From Sporosarcina globispora (GTDB lineage Bacteria; Bacillota; Bacilli; Bacillales; Cytobacillaceae), in the NCBI RefSeq assembly GCF_001274725.1, contig NZ_LGUF01000007.1, positions 2,480,430 to 2,544,429 of the forward strand: a DNA stretch of 64,000 bases, written 5' to 3'. Positions 10,015-18,683 of the stretch are shown in pieces. Numbering within the stretch: the first letter of the stretch is position 1; every line of letters begins with the position of its first letter. The notes beneath the pieces were generated by a model that was given only the letters and a program-made list of their open reading frames with translations, did not search any database and was not told the DNA's origin. The position numbers and the translations under genes were made by a program.

Positions 10015-11007
10015 TCAGGAGAATACTGGTTCGCCAGATACAAAATCAATCTCAAAACCCAGATCCTTCAGCATTTGGTGGTCCGCTGTGCTTTCCTGTC
10101 CGGCAGTAGTTAAGTAATCTCCTACGAAAATAGAATTAGCCGGATAAAGTCCAAGCGGCTGAAGGCTCCTAAGATTCACTTCTCTGCCCCCGGATATTCT
10201 GATTTCCTTAGATGGGTTGATATAACGCATCAGGCAAAGCACCTTCAGGCAATAGCGGGGATTCAGTTCATCTGTGCCTTCTAATGGCGTCCCATCAATT
10301 GCATGCAAAAAATTAACCGGGATTGAGTCGGCATCGAGGGCTTTTAGGCTTCTGGCCATCGCTATGACGTCTTCCTTGGTTTCCTTCATGCCGATAATAA
10401 CTCCGGAACATGGGGAAATGCCTGCTTCCTTTATTAATTGGACAGTATTGACTCTGTCTTTGTATGTATGGGAGGTAGTGATGTTCTCATGGTGACTTTC
10501 TGAAGTGTTAATATTGTGATTATATCGGTCTACCCCAGCTTCCTTGAGCTTGTCAGCCTGTTCGGGTTTTAAGAGCCCGAGACAGGCACAGACCTTCATA
10601 TTATAGTTATCCTTTATTTCTTTAACCGCTGAAACTACTTCATCTAGCTCCCTATTGCTTGGGCCTCTTCCGCTTGCAACAATACAATAGGTTCCGACAT
10701 TGAGGTGATGCGCCTGTTTAGCCCCTTTGATGATAGATTCCTTATCCATCATCCGGTATTTTTCGATAGGAGCTGTTGAGATGCTCGATTGTGAGCAGTA
10801 CCCGCAGTTTTCAGGACATAGGCCTGATTTCGTATTAATAATCATATTTAATTTAACTTGGTTTCCATAATGATGATGACGGATTTTATAGGCACTGTGC
10901 AATAAATCCAGGAGTTCTTCATCTGGGCAATTTAAAATTCCCATAGCCTCCGAGTCTGTCAGTTCATGTCCTTCCAATACGTCAAGTGCTAACTTTTGAA
11001 ATTCCAT
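10015..11007 (-). CDS. bioB: Biotin synthase BioB
   Basis: A 330-residue radical-SAM enzyme that inserts sulfur into dethiobiotin. The cluster motif is C-x3-C-x2-C (Cys64, Cys68, Cys71 in LCPENCGYCSQS). Typical blocks follow, such as YNHNINTS and the SGGREVNL region near the C-terminus. AAAGGAGG lies 7 bases before the ATG. It follows bioY after 24 bases; no other biotin genes are in the window, so dethiobiotin synthesis must be encoded elsewhere or dethiobiotin imported. Confidence 0.96.
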   Translation of the reverse strand: MEFQKLALDVLEGHELTDSEAMGILNCPDEELLDLLHSAYKIRHHHYGNQVKLNMIINTKSGLCPENCGYCSQSSISTAPIEKYRMMDKESIIKGAKQAHHLNVGTYCIVASGRGPSNRELDEVVSAVKEIKDNYNMKVCACLGLLKPEQADKLKEAGVDRYNHNINTSESHHENITTSHTYKDRVNTVQLIKEAGISPCSGVIIGMKETKEDVIAMARSLKALDADSIPVNFLHAIDGTPLEGTDELNPRYCLKVLCLMRYINPSKEIRISGGREVNLRSLQPLGLYPANSIFVGDYLTTAGQESTADHQMLKDLGFEIDFVSGEPVFS

Positions 11008-11031
11008 TTGTATCCTCCTTTATTTTTTTGT

Positions 11032-11628
11032 TCATGCTGCACGGTTCATTTTTCTGAACTGACTTCGTGCAAATACTCTATGCTCCAGGCGATATGCCAT
11101 TAATCCTGCAAAAACAGAGAGTATAATGTCTTTGGGAAGAGGGACAGCCATCCACAGCCAAGCCATTTGATAGGTAAATCCTTCAGGTGCTGTAAACCAG
11201 AGTTTATAAGCCAAATACATCCAATTTGTCCCGAAAACATAATTGATCACCATTCCGATAAGAGCTGCAGTAACATACATCGGAACAGATTTTTTCTTTT
11301 CAATCATTTTGCCGGTGATATAGGCTGTAAAAATAAACGATAGGATAAAACCGAAAGTGGGGCTTAATAAAGAAGCAAAACCGCCGCCGAATTTTGAAAA
11401 TACCGGGGCGCCTGCAAGCCCGACAAAAGCATAGACAGCCATCGTAATGGCCCCTAATCGGCTTCCTAAAATAGCCCCTGCCAGAATGGCAAAAAAGGTC
11501 TGTAAAGTAATCGGCACTCCCCCAATTACCAAAAATGGGACAAATGAAGTGATGTTTGCTCCAACGGCCATAAGGGCAACAAACATACCAGCCAATGTTA
11601 AATCAATCGGTCTTAAACCTGTCTTCAT
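11032..11628 (-). CDS. bioY: Biotin transporter substrate-binding subunit BioY
   Basis: A 198-residue membrane protein with about six hydrophobic segments and the BioY signature (GVPITLQTFFAILAGAILG). It captures biotin for the ECF transport system. The ATG at 11628 is preceded by AGGAGG; an upstream in-frame ATG at 11688 lies in the operator and is rejected. It is the first gene of the bioY-bioB operon. Confidence 0.95.
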   Translation of the reverse strand: MKTGLRPIDLTLAGMFVALMAVGANITSFVPFLVIGGVPITLQTFFAILAGAILGSRLGAITMAVYAFVGLAGAPVFSKFGGGFASLLSPTFGFILSFIFTAYITGKMIEKKKSVPMYVTAALIGMVINYVFGTNWMYLAYKLWFTAPEGFTYQMAWLWMAVPLPKDIILSVFAGLMAYRLEHRVFARSQFRKMNRAA

Positions 11629-11683
11629 TAGATGCCTCCTGATAGATTTATACAATTTAGAATAATAGTAGTGAACATAAAAT

Positions 11684-11710
11684 GTCAACTTATTTATTAA
11701 TTAGGTTGAC
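11684..11710 (-). promoter_or_regulatory. BirA-like biotin operator
   Basis: GTCAAC and GTTGAC form a perfect inverted repeat separated by 15 AT-rich bases. This fits the architecture of Firmicute BirA operators, and its position 56 bases upstream of bioY suggests repression of bioY-bioB by biotinyl-BirA. Confidence 0.75.
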
Positions 11711-11771
11711 GTAAATTGTTTTTTATTCAATCAAGGGATCAATCTAAAAAAAGAGATTTTATTTCGAAAAC

Positions 11772-11801
11772 AAAAAAATCCGCTTTCAAAAAGAAAGCGG
11801 T
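11772..11801 (-). terminator. Minus-strand terminator upstream of bioY
   Basis: CCGCTTTC and GAAAGCGG form an 8-bp stem. On the minus strand it is followed by ATTTTTTTG. It would stop any leftward transcript that starts near the NrdR-like boxes at 11843-11885, before the biotin operator. Confidence 0.7.
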
Positions 11802-11841
11802 TCAAAAAAGAGACCTTGGAACGAGTTAATTCTTAAATTGA

Positions 11842-11886
11842 AACAATATATAGTATCAGTAGTTATTCAAGAAACTATATATTGTT
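11842..11886. promoter_or_regulatory. Pair of NrdR-like boxes without an adjacent nrd gene
   Basis: ACAATATATAGT (11843-11854) and ACTATATATTGT (11874-11885) are reverse complements and each matches the NrdR box core. Their centres are 31 bp apart, close to three helical turns, the kind of spacing seen for paired NrdR sites. The neighbours are bioY and fruR, not reductase genes. Confidence 0.55.
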
Positions 11887-12007
11887 ATTTTTGATTCTAG
11901 CATAATCAAACCTATAGAGCAAACTATTATTTTAATATATTTAAAATATTCTTTTATTTTATAAGTTGAAGAGTCAATATTCACTAAATAATCATAAACA
12001 GTCAACA

Positions 12008-12050
12008 ACTGATTGTTTGTGATTGTTTTTGAATGAAAATGATTGATTTT
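12008..12050 (+). promoter_or_regulatory. Repeated TGATTG motifs upstream of fruR
   Basis: TGATTGTTT occurs at 12010-12018 and 12020-12028, and TGATTGATT at 12040-12048. Direct repeats of this kind upstream of a DeoR-family regulator operon are candidate FruR operator half-sites. The rest of 11890-12110 is AT-rich with no gene visible. Confidence 0.4.
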
Positions 12051-12110
12051 TGCAATCGGTTTCAGTATGATGTAGTCAAGAAGAATAACACATACCAGGG
12101 AGGCGATGTT

Positions 12111-12863
12111 TTGTTAACGCCAGAACGCCACAAATTGATAATGCAGCTTTTAAAAGAAAAAGGTGTAGTGAAAATCCAGGATCTCGTTGACATTACAGAA
12201 ACATCGGAATCAACAATCAGAAGGGACTTGACTCAGCTTGAGGAAGGTAAATACCTAAAAAGGATACACGGGGGGGCTGCCAGGCTTCAGGGAAAGCTTC
12301 AGGAACCCAGCATGTCTGAAAAATCCTCCAGAAACCTTCAGCAAAAGCGTCAAATCGCCCAATATGCAGCAGGTTTGGTTGAAGGTGGTGATTCCATCTA
12401 TCTGGATGCAGGCTCGACAGTTACTGAAATGATTCCCTATTTGCCTGCAAAGGAAATTGTGGTTGTAACAAACGGATTAATGCATATTAGCGCATTGCTG
12501 GAACGGAATATAAAAACATTTCTGCTAGGCGGTTTTGCCAAAGAACAGACAAAAGCAATCATCGGCAGGGGGGCATTGGCTAGCCTGGAATATTATCGAT
12601 TTGATAAATGCTTTATGGGGGTTAACGGGATCCATCCTCAATTCGGGTACACAACACCGGATCAGGATGAGGCAATGATCAAGCAAAAGGCCATTTCTCT
12701 TTCAAGGGAGGCATTCGTGCTTGCCGATAATACGAAGTTTTCAGAAATTGCGTTTGCCAAAATTGGCGAATTGCATACAGCAGCAATTATTACAAATGAG
12801 CTGGATGAGGAGCAGCAAGAGACTTACACCAGCAAAACTACAATAAAGGTCGTGACAGCATGA
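12111..12863 (+). CDS. fruR: Fructose operon repressor FruR, DeoR family
   Basis: A 250-residue DeoR-type regulator. The N-terminal helix-turn-helix (LTPERHKLIMQ, then TSESTIRRDL) precedes a phosphosugar-binding domain (LDAGSTVTEM, VTNGL). The TTG at 12111 has AGGGAGG 7 bases upstream and gives the family's usual N-terminus; the longer frame from 12033 adds 26 residues without support. It overlaps fruK by 4 bases. In B. subtilis FruR responds to fructose 1-phosphate. Confidence 0.92.
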   Translation: MLTPERHKLIMQLLKEKGVVKIQDLVDITETSESTIRRDLTQLEEGKYLKRIHGGAARLQGKLQEPSMSEKSSRNLQQKRQIAQYAAGLVEGGDSIYLDAGSTVTEMIPYLPAKEIVVVTNGLMHISALLERNIKTFLLGGFAKEQTKAIIGRGALASLEYYRFDKCFMGVNGIHPQFGYTTPDQDEAMIKQKAISLSREAFVLADNTKFSEIAFAKIGELHTAAIITNELDEEQQETYTSKTTIKVVTA

Positions 12864-13789
12864 TACACACATTGACGCTAAATCCGTCAGTGGACTACAT
12901 CGTAGAATTGGATGAAATTATAGTTGGCGGTCTGAACCGCATGCAACATGATACAAAGTTCCCTGGAGGAAAAGGGATAAATGTTTCCAGAGTACTGAAC
13001 AGAATGGATGTTGAAAGCAAGGCACTTGGCTTTGTAGGCGGTTTTACAGGAGACTATATTGTTGACTGCTTAAACAGAGATAATATTAAAACTGACTTTG
13101 TCAAAATAGCTGACGATACAAGGATTAATGTAAAGATCAAGTCAGAAACTGAAACAGAAATCAATGCAAAAGGTCCAGCTATTTCGGAAAGGAATTACGA
13201 GGAACTTATAAATAATATCCGCAATCTCTCAAAAGAGGATTTGCTTGTCCTGGCTGGCAGTATTCCATCAACATTGCCTGAAACAACTTATGAAGAACTG
13301 GTAAAAATTTGTTCTGAAAATGGGACAGCTTTTGTGGTGGATGCAGAGGGAGAATTACTGAAAAAGGTACTTCCTTACGAACCGTTTCTAATAAAGCCCA
13401 ATCACCATGAATTAGGTGAAATATTCAATGCGGAATTTACTTCTGCTGAAGAAGTCATCCCTTATGGACAGAAACTTGTAGAAATCGGAGCACAGAATGT
13501 AATTGTTTCATTAGCCGGCAAAGGAGCCGTCTTAATTTCTAATGAGGCCGCTTATATTGCAAGCGTTCCAAAAGGGGAAGTAAAAAGTTCTGTAGGTGCC
13601 GGAGATTCCATGGTAGCTGGTTTTCTCGCAGCTTATGAAAAAAACAAAAATATAGAAAAGGCTTTTAAATACAGTGTTGCTGCCGGAAGCGCTACAGCTT
13701 TTTCACTTGGTCTCTGTACAAAGGAAAAAGCAGAGGAATTGCTTTCTCAGGTTTCGATTAAAAAGATCAGCCTAAAAGGGGAGATTTAG
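12860..13789 (+). CDS. fruK: 1-Phosphofructokinase FruK
   Basis: A 309-residue PfkB-family kinase that converts fructose 1-phosphate to fructose 1,6-bisphosphate. Motifs: FPGGKGINVSRVL near residue 35 and the catalytic GAGDSMVAGFL near residue 250. Middle gene of fruRKA, overlapping fruR by ATGA and ending two bases before fruA. Confidence 0.95.
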   Translation: MIHTLTLNPSVDYIVELDEIIVGGLNRMQHDTKFPGGKGINVSRVLNRMDVESKALGFVGGFTGDYIVDCLNRDNIKTDFVKIADDTRINVKIKSETETEINAKGPAISERNYEELINNIRNLSKEDLLVLAGSIPSTLPETTYEELVKICSENGTAFVVDAEGELLKKVLPYEPFLIKPNHHELGEIFNAEFTSAEEVIPYGQKLVEIGAQNVIVSLAGKGAVLISNEAAYIASVPKGEVKSSVGAGDSMVAGFLAAYEKNKNIEKAFKYSVAAGSATAFSLGLCTKEKAEELLSQVSIKKISLKGEI

Positions 13790-13790
13790 G

Positions 13791-15662
13791 ATGAGAATTA
13801 CAGAATTACTGACAAGAGATAGCATTCTGCTCTCATTGAGCGGAACAGGCAAAATAGATGCCATAAATGGATTGGTAGACCAGCTTGATAAAGCAGGAAA
13901 GCTTTATGATCGCTCTGCCTTCAGGAATGCCATTTTAAAAAGGGAAGAACAAAGCACAACAGGCATCGGTGACGGAATAGCCATTCCTCATGCAAAAACT
14001 GCTGCGGTCAAGGAACCTGCTATTGCATTTGGCAAATCAGAAGCAGGAGTGGATTATGAATCTCTTGACGGTCAGGCAGCACACCTATTCTTTATGATTG
14101 CAGCCCCGGAAGGAGCAAACAATACACATCTGGAAGCTCTATCCAGGCTTTCATCGATACTAATGAACGAGGAAGCACGTAAAAAACTCCAAAATGCTGA
14201 TTCTGCTGAAGAAGTTATTGAAATTATAGACAGCTATGACGAGCCAGAAGAAGAGGAAGTCCAAAATATTGCAGACAGTCAACGTTTTGTTGTTGCTGTA
14301 ACAGCTTGCCCAACAGGAATTGCCCATACTTATATGGCAGCTGATTCACTAAAGGCCAAGGCAGCTGAAATGGGCGTTGATATCAAAGTTGAAACAAATG
14401 GCTCCAGTGGTGCTAAGAATGTTCTGACCCCAGAAGAAATCACGAATGCAGCAGCAGTTATAGTCGCAGCTGATACAAAGGTTGAAATGGAGCGATTCAG
14501 CGGCAAGCATGTGCTCGAAACGGCAGTTGCTGATGGCATCCGAAAACCGCAGGAGCTTATCGAAAAAGCGCTTAAGCAGGATGCTCCGGTATACAAGGGC
14601 GGAAGCACGAACAGCAACGGAAACGCTGATAATAAAAAAGAGCAAAAAGCCGGAATTTATAAGCATTTGATGAATGGGGTTTCCAATATGCTTCCATTTG
14701 TTGTTGGAGGTGGTATACTGATTGCCATTTCCTTTATGTTTGGATACAAAGCAGCAGACCCTAATGATCCCTCGTATCATCCTATTGCAGAAGCACTAAT
14801 GACCATTGGCGGCGGAAATGCATTTGGATTAATCGTTCCAATTCTTGCAGCGTTTATTGCCATGAGTATTGCTGACCGTCCTGGCTTTGCTGCAGGTGCA
14901 GTCGGAGGAATGATGGCAGCTTCTGGAGGTGCTGGCTTCCTTGGCGGCATCATTGCCGGCTTTCTTGCAGGTTATGTAGTAGTTGGATTAAAAAAGGCTT
15001 TTGCCGGTTTGCCTTCATCACTTGAAGGAATTAAAACGATTTTGCTTTATCCGCTCTTTGGAATTGCTATCACAGGCTTGCTGATGCTTTATGTTGTCAA
15101 TAAACCTGTTGGAGCATTAAATACTGCTATCACTGAGTGGCTTTCAGGTCTTGGTACAGGCAATGCTGTAATGCTTGGAGCAGTGCTTGGGCTGATGATG
15201 GCATTTGATATGGGCGGCCCGGTTAATAAGTCGGCATACGTATTTGGTACAGGGCTGCTTGCAAACGGAGTATATGAACCAATGGCAGCAATCATGGCGG
15301 CAGGTATGGTTCCGCCTCTTGCCATCGCGCTTGCAACCACTTTATTTAAAAATAGATTTACAAAACAGGAACAGGATGCAGGAAAAGCTAATTACATTAT
15401 GGGATTATCGTTTATAACAGAAGGTGCAATCCCATTCGCAGCCGCAGATCCATTGCGTGTCATTCCATCCATTATGGCTGGTTCAGCTGTTGCAGGTGCC
15501 ATCTCAATGATGGCTGGAATCGGATTAAGGGCGCCGCATGGCGGAGTTTTTGTCGTCCCTCTTGTCGATGGCCCATGGGGAATTTACCTTGCAGGAATAA
15601 TAGCAGGTGCTCTTCTGTCTGCAATCTTTATTGGATTCCTGAAAAAGCCTTTAAATAAATAA
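13791..15662 (+). CDS. fruA: PTS fructose transporter EIIABC
   Basis: A 623-residue fused PTS permease that imports fructose as fructose 1-phosphate. EIIA (about 1-150) has its phosphorylated His in AIPHAKT (His67). EIIB (about 165-265) has Cys173 in TACPTGIAHT. EIIC (about 285-620) is a multi-span membrane domain with GG- and AAADP-rich loops. Domain order and length match B. subtilis FruA. The frame is intact. Confidence 0.96.
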   Translation: MRITELLTRDSILLSLSGTGKIDAINGLVDQLDKAGKLYDRSAFRNAILKREEQSTTGIGDGIAIPHAKTAAVKEPAIAFGKSEAGVDYESLDGQAAHLFFMIAAPEGANNTHLEALSRLSSILMNEEARKKLQNADSAEEVIEIIDSYDEPEEEEVQNIADSQRFVVAVTACPTGIAHTYMAADSLKAKAAEMGVDIKVETNGSSGAKNVLTPEEITNAAAVIVAADTKVEMERFSGKHVLETAVADGIRKPQELIEKALKQDAPVYKGGSTNSNGNADNKKEQKAGIYKHLMNGVSNMLPFVVGGGILIAISFMFGYKAADPNDPSYHPIAEALMTIGGGNAFGLIVPILAAFIAMSIADRPGFAAGAVGGMMAASGGAGFLGGIIAGFLAGYVVVGLKKAFAGLPSSLEGIKTILLYPLFGIAITGLLMLYVVNKPVGALNTAITEWLSGLGTGNAVMLGAVLGLMMAFDMGGPVNKSAYVFGTGLLANGVYEPMAAIMAAGMVPPLAIALATTLFKNRFTKQEQDAGKANYIMGLSFITEGAIPFAAADPLRVIPSIMAGSAVAGAISMMAGIGLRAPHGGVFVVPLVDGPWGIYLAGIIAGALLSAIFIGFLKKPLNK

Positions 15663-15672
15663 TGAATGAACT

Positions 15673-15707
15673 ATAGCCGGTACTTCAAGTATCGGCTATT
15701 TATTTTT
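15673..15707 (+). terminator. fruRKA terminator
   Basis: ATAGCCG and CGGCTAT flank a loop and are followed by TTTATTTTTAT. Confidence 0.85.
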
Positions 15708-15833
15708 ATAAATTCTTTTTAGAATAGATTGAAAAAACAGAAAATAAATGATTTAATTAAAATAAACTTGTTAGTCTATATTTTTTTTGTGAATAAATAA
15801 ACTGTCTAGTCTATTTAATTGGAGGTGCGGGAT

Positions 15834-15878
15834 ATGGCCATTATCATTGTGATTAGAAGAGGGAACAAAGAAAAATAA
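15834..15878 (+). CDS. Possible 14-residue peptide
   Basis: ATG with a strong GGAGGTG site 6 bases upstream opens MAIIIVIRRGNKEK and a TAA. A hydrophobic start and basic end may indicate a leader peptide or a tiny membrane peptide. It lies 70 bases before the GNAT gene. The ribosome site is the only support. Confidence 0.25.
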   Translation: MAIIIVIRRGNKEK

Positions 15879-15949
15879 CGCAACGGTGAGAGCATAAGAG
15901 GAATCAAGTGGTCAAAGTTTTAACAGTAAACACATGAAGGAGACCGGAT

Positions 15950-16816
15950 ATGGAAATAAAAAAACTGTCCCAGTGCACCTTGGAGGAGGCATTGGCTGCC
16001 TGGAACAAAGGTTTTGAAGGATATATAGTTCCAATAAAAATGAATATTCAGGCATTTGTTAATCGAATGATGTCCGAGGGTCTTTCACCTGAAAAATCGA
16101 TTGTCGCTTTTATGCACGGAGAGCCCTGCGGAATCATAATGAATGGGTTCCGGGAGATAAATGGCAGGAAAATAGCCTGGAATGGAGGCACGGGAATCGC
16201 ACCTGCATACAGGGGAAAGGGTCTTTCTGCAGCAATGATGGCAGAAGTGCTGAGCATATATAATGCAGAAAAAGTTCACACCGCTGTTCTTGAAGCAATT
16301 GAAGAAAATGAGAGAGCGATTAAGCTGTACAAAAAAGCCGGCTATGAGATTACTGATCAATTGCTTTATTTAAACAAAAAGCTTACAAATAAAGAAATGG
16401 ACTCCCTGATGAAAAACCATTTTGAAATAAAAAAGATATATCCTGAACAGCTGCAGTTTCTTAGCTTTTATGACATTGATGCTGCCTGGCAGTGCCAGTG
16501 GCAAAGCGCTAAGCAAGGGGAAGCTGCTGTGCTTATGAGTGAGGATGGAGCAGTGGATGGCTACATTTTATACAAAAGAGTGCTGGCAGCCGGCGGACGC
16601 ACAGATCGGATCATCATCTATCAGCTAAAATTCCGGGATGACAGCGCTTATGAAAAAATGACTGAAGGCATTTTGGGCTATTTGTTCTTAGATGGAGATG
16701 AATCGATTGATTTTACGGCAGTCAATATATCTGTTTCCAATCCCTCCTCCAAAGCTTTGCTTAATATGGGATTCGAGAAAAAGATTGGCCAGGTAATGAT
16801 GAAAAAATCGCTATAG
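15950..16816 (+). CDS. GNAT family N-acetyltransferase
   Basis: A 288-residue protein. The N-terminal half holds a GNAT fold with the acetyl-CoA loop APAYRGKGLSAAM (about residues 84-96) and the ENERAIKLYKKAGYE motif. The C-terminal half looks like a second, degenerate GNAT domain (NPSSKALLNMGFEKK near the end). The ATG has AAGGAGA 7 bases upstream. Substrate unknown. Confidence 0.85.
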   Translation: MEIKKLSQCTLEEALAAWNKGFEGYIVPIKMNIQAFVNRMMSEGLSPEKSIVAFMHGEPCGIIMNGFREINGRKIAWNGGTGIAPAYRGKGLSAAMMAEVLSIYNAEKVHTAVLEAIEENERAIKLYKKAGYEITDQLLYLNKKLTNKEMDSLMKNHFEIKKIYPEQLQFLSFYDIDAAWQCQWQSAKQGEAAVLMSEDGAVDGYILYKRVLAAGGRTDRIIIYQLKFRDDSAYEKMTEGILGYLFLDGDESIDFTAVNISVSNPSSKALLNMGFEKKIGQVMMKKSL

Positions 16817-17257
16817 GATACCTGCTGTCATTTAAATTTGCAAAAAAAAACTAAGTTGCATTTAAATTATTCTAATCAGTGAGATAAGCTGCCTATCTGG
16901 CAGTTTTTTTGTGATAAAAACATGCAGCTGTGTTTTCTGGGTAAAGGAGTATAAAAAGGCTGATATCATGAAACTGCTTAAATGGAGTTACATACGGAGA
17001 AATCAGGTAAAGGGATTGTTTGACTGTTTCCCGGAAGCAATCATTATTTTCAAAAGAATAAAAAATTATTATTTTATCCACAGTGCGGAATGGGAGGGCC
17101 GGCCTCAGTTAACCTGCAAAGCGGCAGATGGAGGAAATGGAGTATTTGCTTAATGAAGAGCTGGGTTTTCTTCATGGATACCTTCAAAGGAAATCTGCCG
17201 TCAATAAAGACAGTGAATCTTGAAAAAATAGGAAAGAAGAATCAATTTTTCGAAAAT
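16817..17257. other. Intergenic region with a hairpin terminator and only weak frames
   Basis: A terminator (CTGCC-tatct-GGCAG, then T) lies at 16888-16910. Two weak frames follow. The one at 16968-17153 (about 61 residues) has AAAGGAG rather far upstream. The one at 17129-17224 (31 residues, MEEMEYLLNEELGFLHGY and on) has no clear ribosome site. I do not call either as a gene. Confidence 0.45.
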
Positions 17258-17304
17258 AGAACACATGTTCGAGTAATTGGACAAGGATGTGGTATAATAG
17301 AGAA
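17258..17304 (+). promoter_or_regulatory. LexA-like (SOS) box and promoter of a toxin gene
   Basis: AGAACACATGTTCG (17258-17271) matches 13 of 14 positions of the B. subtilis LexA consensus CGAACRNRYGTTYG. A consensus -10, TATAAT at about 17299-17304, lies about 27 bases downstream, with no good -35 except TTCGAG within the box. The box therefore overlaps the promoter of the toxin transcript. Confidence 0.65.
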
Positions 17305-17363
17305 GCAATGGGAGTTTCTCAAGGGTGGTCGGCTAGCCCCGGATTGAAAGGGGGTGATGCCTT

Positions 17364-17447
17364 TTGACAGTTTTCGAATCGATCATGATGATGATTTCTT
17401 TCTCTAGTCTGATCATTGCTGTCATGACTTTTAACCATAAAAAATAG
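17364..17447 (+). CDS. Holin-like type I toxin peptide, 27 residues
   Basis: The peptide MTVFESIMMMISFSSLII and on is one membrane helix followed by a basic NHKK tail, closely resembling the putative holin-like toxin (Hol_Tox) peptides of Bacilli. The TTG start has the strong site AAAGGGGGTG 7 bases upstream. A frame starting ATGCC (17356) in another phase gives a non-hydrophobic 16-mer and is rejected. A bidirectional hairpin and a second terminator follow, as at TxpA/RatA-type loci. Toxicity is inferred from the family. Confidence 0.75.
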   Translation: MTVFESIMMMISFSSLIIAVMTFNHKK

Positions 17448-17480
17448 ACCTCCCTTGATCTGACAATTGAGGGAGAGGTC
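17447..17480. terminator. Bidirectional hairpin after the toxin gene
   Basis: GACCTCCCT and AGGGAGAGGTC pair at the toxin stop codon. On the minus strand the hairpin is followed by ATTTTTTATGG, so it works best as a leftward terminator, as needed for an antisense antitoxin RNA. Confidence 0.65.
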
Positions 17481-17524
17481 TACGTCTTTGACAGGCCGAT
17501 CCCCTATGGGAACGACTATTGCGA

Positions 17525-17561
17525 ATGACCGTGGGTGCGGCAACACCTGCGGTCGTTTTTT
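17525..17561 (+). terminator. Toxin mRNA terminator
   Basis: TGACCG and CGGTC, with inner GGGTG/CACC pairing, are followed by TTTTTTATTT. It marks the likely 3' end of the toxin transcript. The following 17562-17758 holds a tiny frame (MTKRNN at 17732, after GGAGG) and another hairpin with T-run (17759-17787). Confidence 0.75.
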
Positions 17562-17884
17562 ATTTATTCATATTCTTTATTCAAGAATATCATATACGGC
17601 TCAGAAAGTCACGGAAATAAGCATTATCGTGTTATTACAAATAGTATATGCAGAATTCAGCTGAAAATCCATTATGCTTCCGTTTATGACGTGTAATACA
17701 ATAATTGTAACTCTGTACAGGAGGAACAGACATGACGAAACGCAATAATTGACTGAGATGGGGCAGACTAAAACTGTCCCATTTTTATATGAAACGATAT
17801 GGCTGGAGAGTCGCCGAGCAAATTTGGTACTTCTATCTGCAGCGCTATTATTATGATTAAAAGTGAATGGAAAGGACGATTTTC

Positions 17885-18646
17885 GTGCCAGCATTTCTTT
17901 ATGAAGATACAAAGATTTTTTATGAGACGAAAGGCAAGGGTGTACCGATAATCTTTATACATCCGCCTGCAATGGGGAGAAAGGTGTTTTATTATCAAGG
18001 CCTGCTGGCTGAGCATTTTCAGGTTGTTTTTCCTGATTTAAGCGGGAACGGAGATACCGTTGGCCCTGAAAAAACAGTAACCATACAAGGATATGCAGAA
18101 GAGATTAAAGCAGTATTAGATCATTTGGAAATGGATAAAGCCGTTATCCTCGGCTATTCCTCAGGCGGCATAATAGCTCAGGAGTTTGCCCTGTCTTTTC
18201 CTGAGAGGACACTTGGGGTCATTCTTTCGGGAGGTTTTCCAGAGGTATTATCAGAAACGTTCAGATATGAGCATATATTAGGGATGTATTTCGTGAAACA
18301 CTTTCCCGGTTTTCTGCGTTATGTAATAGCAGCTAGTCACACAAATGATAAAAGAGTCAGAAACGAGATTCTGGAACATATGAAAAAGGCAAATCATTCA
18401 ATGTGGTTTCAATTTTACGATAGATCGCTCCATTATTCCTGCACTGATCACCTAAGAAACTTAAATGTCCCTCTTCTCCTTATTTATGGATCAAGAGATT
18501 TTGTTAATCAGCATATCAGGACCTATAGAAGATATGTCAGCTTCGAGGCGGCAATAATCAAGGGCGTATCCCATCAGGCTCCTACTAAAAAATGGCAGAT
18601 TTTTAACAGGATTGTTACCGGTTTTGTGGAGCAGCATTTTAAATAA
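17885..18646 (+). CDS. Alpha/beta hydrolase
   Basis: A 253-residue alpha/beta-hydrolase-fold enzyme. The nucleophile elbow is GYSSGG (about residues 98-103), the oxyanion region is IFIHPPAMG, an acid lies in YGSRDFV, and the catalytic His is probably in GVSHQAP. The GTG at 17885 has GAAAGGA 8 bases upstream; an in-frame ATG at 17867 lacks a site. It converges on an MFS gene through a shared terminator. Substrate unknown. Confidence 0.87.
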   Translation: MPAFLYEDTKIFYETKGKGVPIIFIHPPAMGRKVFYYQGLLAEHFQVVFPDLSGNGDTVGPEKTVTIQGYAEEIKAVLDHLEMDKAVILGYSSGGIIAQEFALSFPERTLGVILSGGFPEVLSETFRYEHILGMYFVKHFPGFLRYVIAASHTNDKRVRNEILEHMKKANHSMWFQFYDRSLHYSCTDHLRNLNVPLLLIYGSRDFVNQHIRTYRRYVSFEAAIIKGVSHQAPTKKWQIFNRIVTGFVEQHFK

Positions 18647-18683
18647 AAAAATCCGTATCGTCATAGCACGATACGGATTTTTT
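18645..18683. terminator. Bidirectional terminator
   Basis: AAAAATCCGTATCG and CGATACGGATTTTT form a 14-bp stem between convergent genes, with T-runs on both strands. The MFS stop lies at its right edge. Confidence 0.93.

Larger units (their letters stand above)
17440..17600 (-). ncRNA. Candidate antisense antitoxin RNA
   Basis: Proposed from the layout: a leftward terminator lies at the toxin stop, and the toxin mRNA appears to end at a rightward terminator at 17525-17561. A leftward transcript would overlap the toxin mRNA 3' end by about 100 bases, like RatA over TxpA. I cannot identify a convincing minus-strand promoter, so the start is a guess. Confidence 0.35.

Noticed and set aside
16911..17153. 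An 80-residue gene between the GNAT gene and the toxin locus.
   Set aside because: The start overlaps a terminator, the better internal ATG has a distant ribosome site, and the sequence lacks a recognisable pattern. Kept only as a note in the intergenic entry.
17356..17406. A 16-residue frame starting ATGCCTTTTG in the toxin region.
   Set aside because: It overlaps the TTG-started hydrophobic toxin in another frame, is acidic and short, and its ATG sits on the ribosome site.
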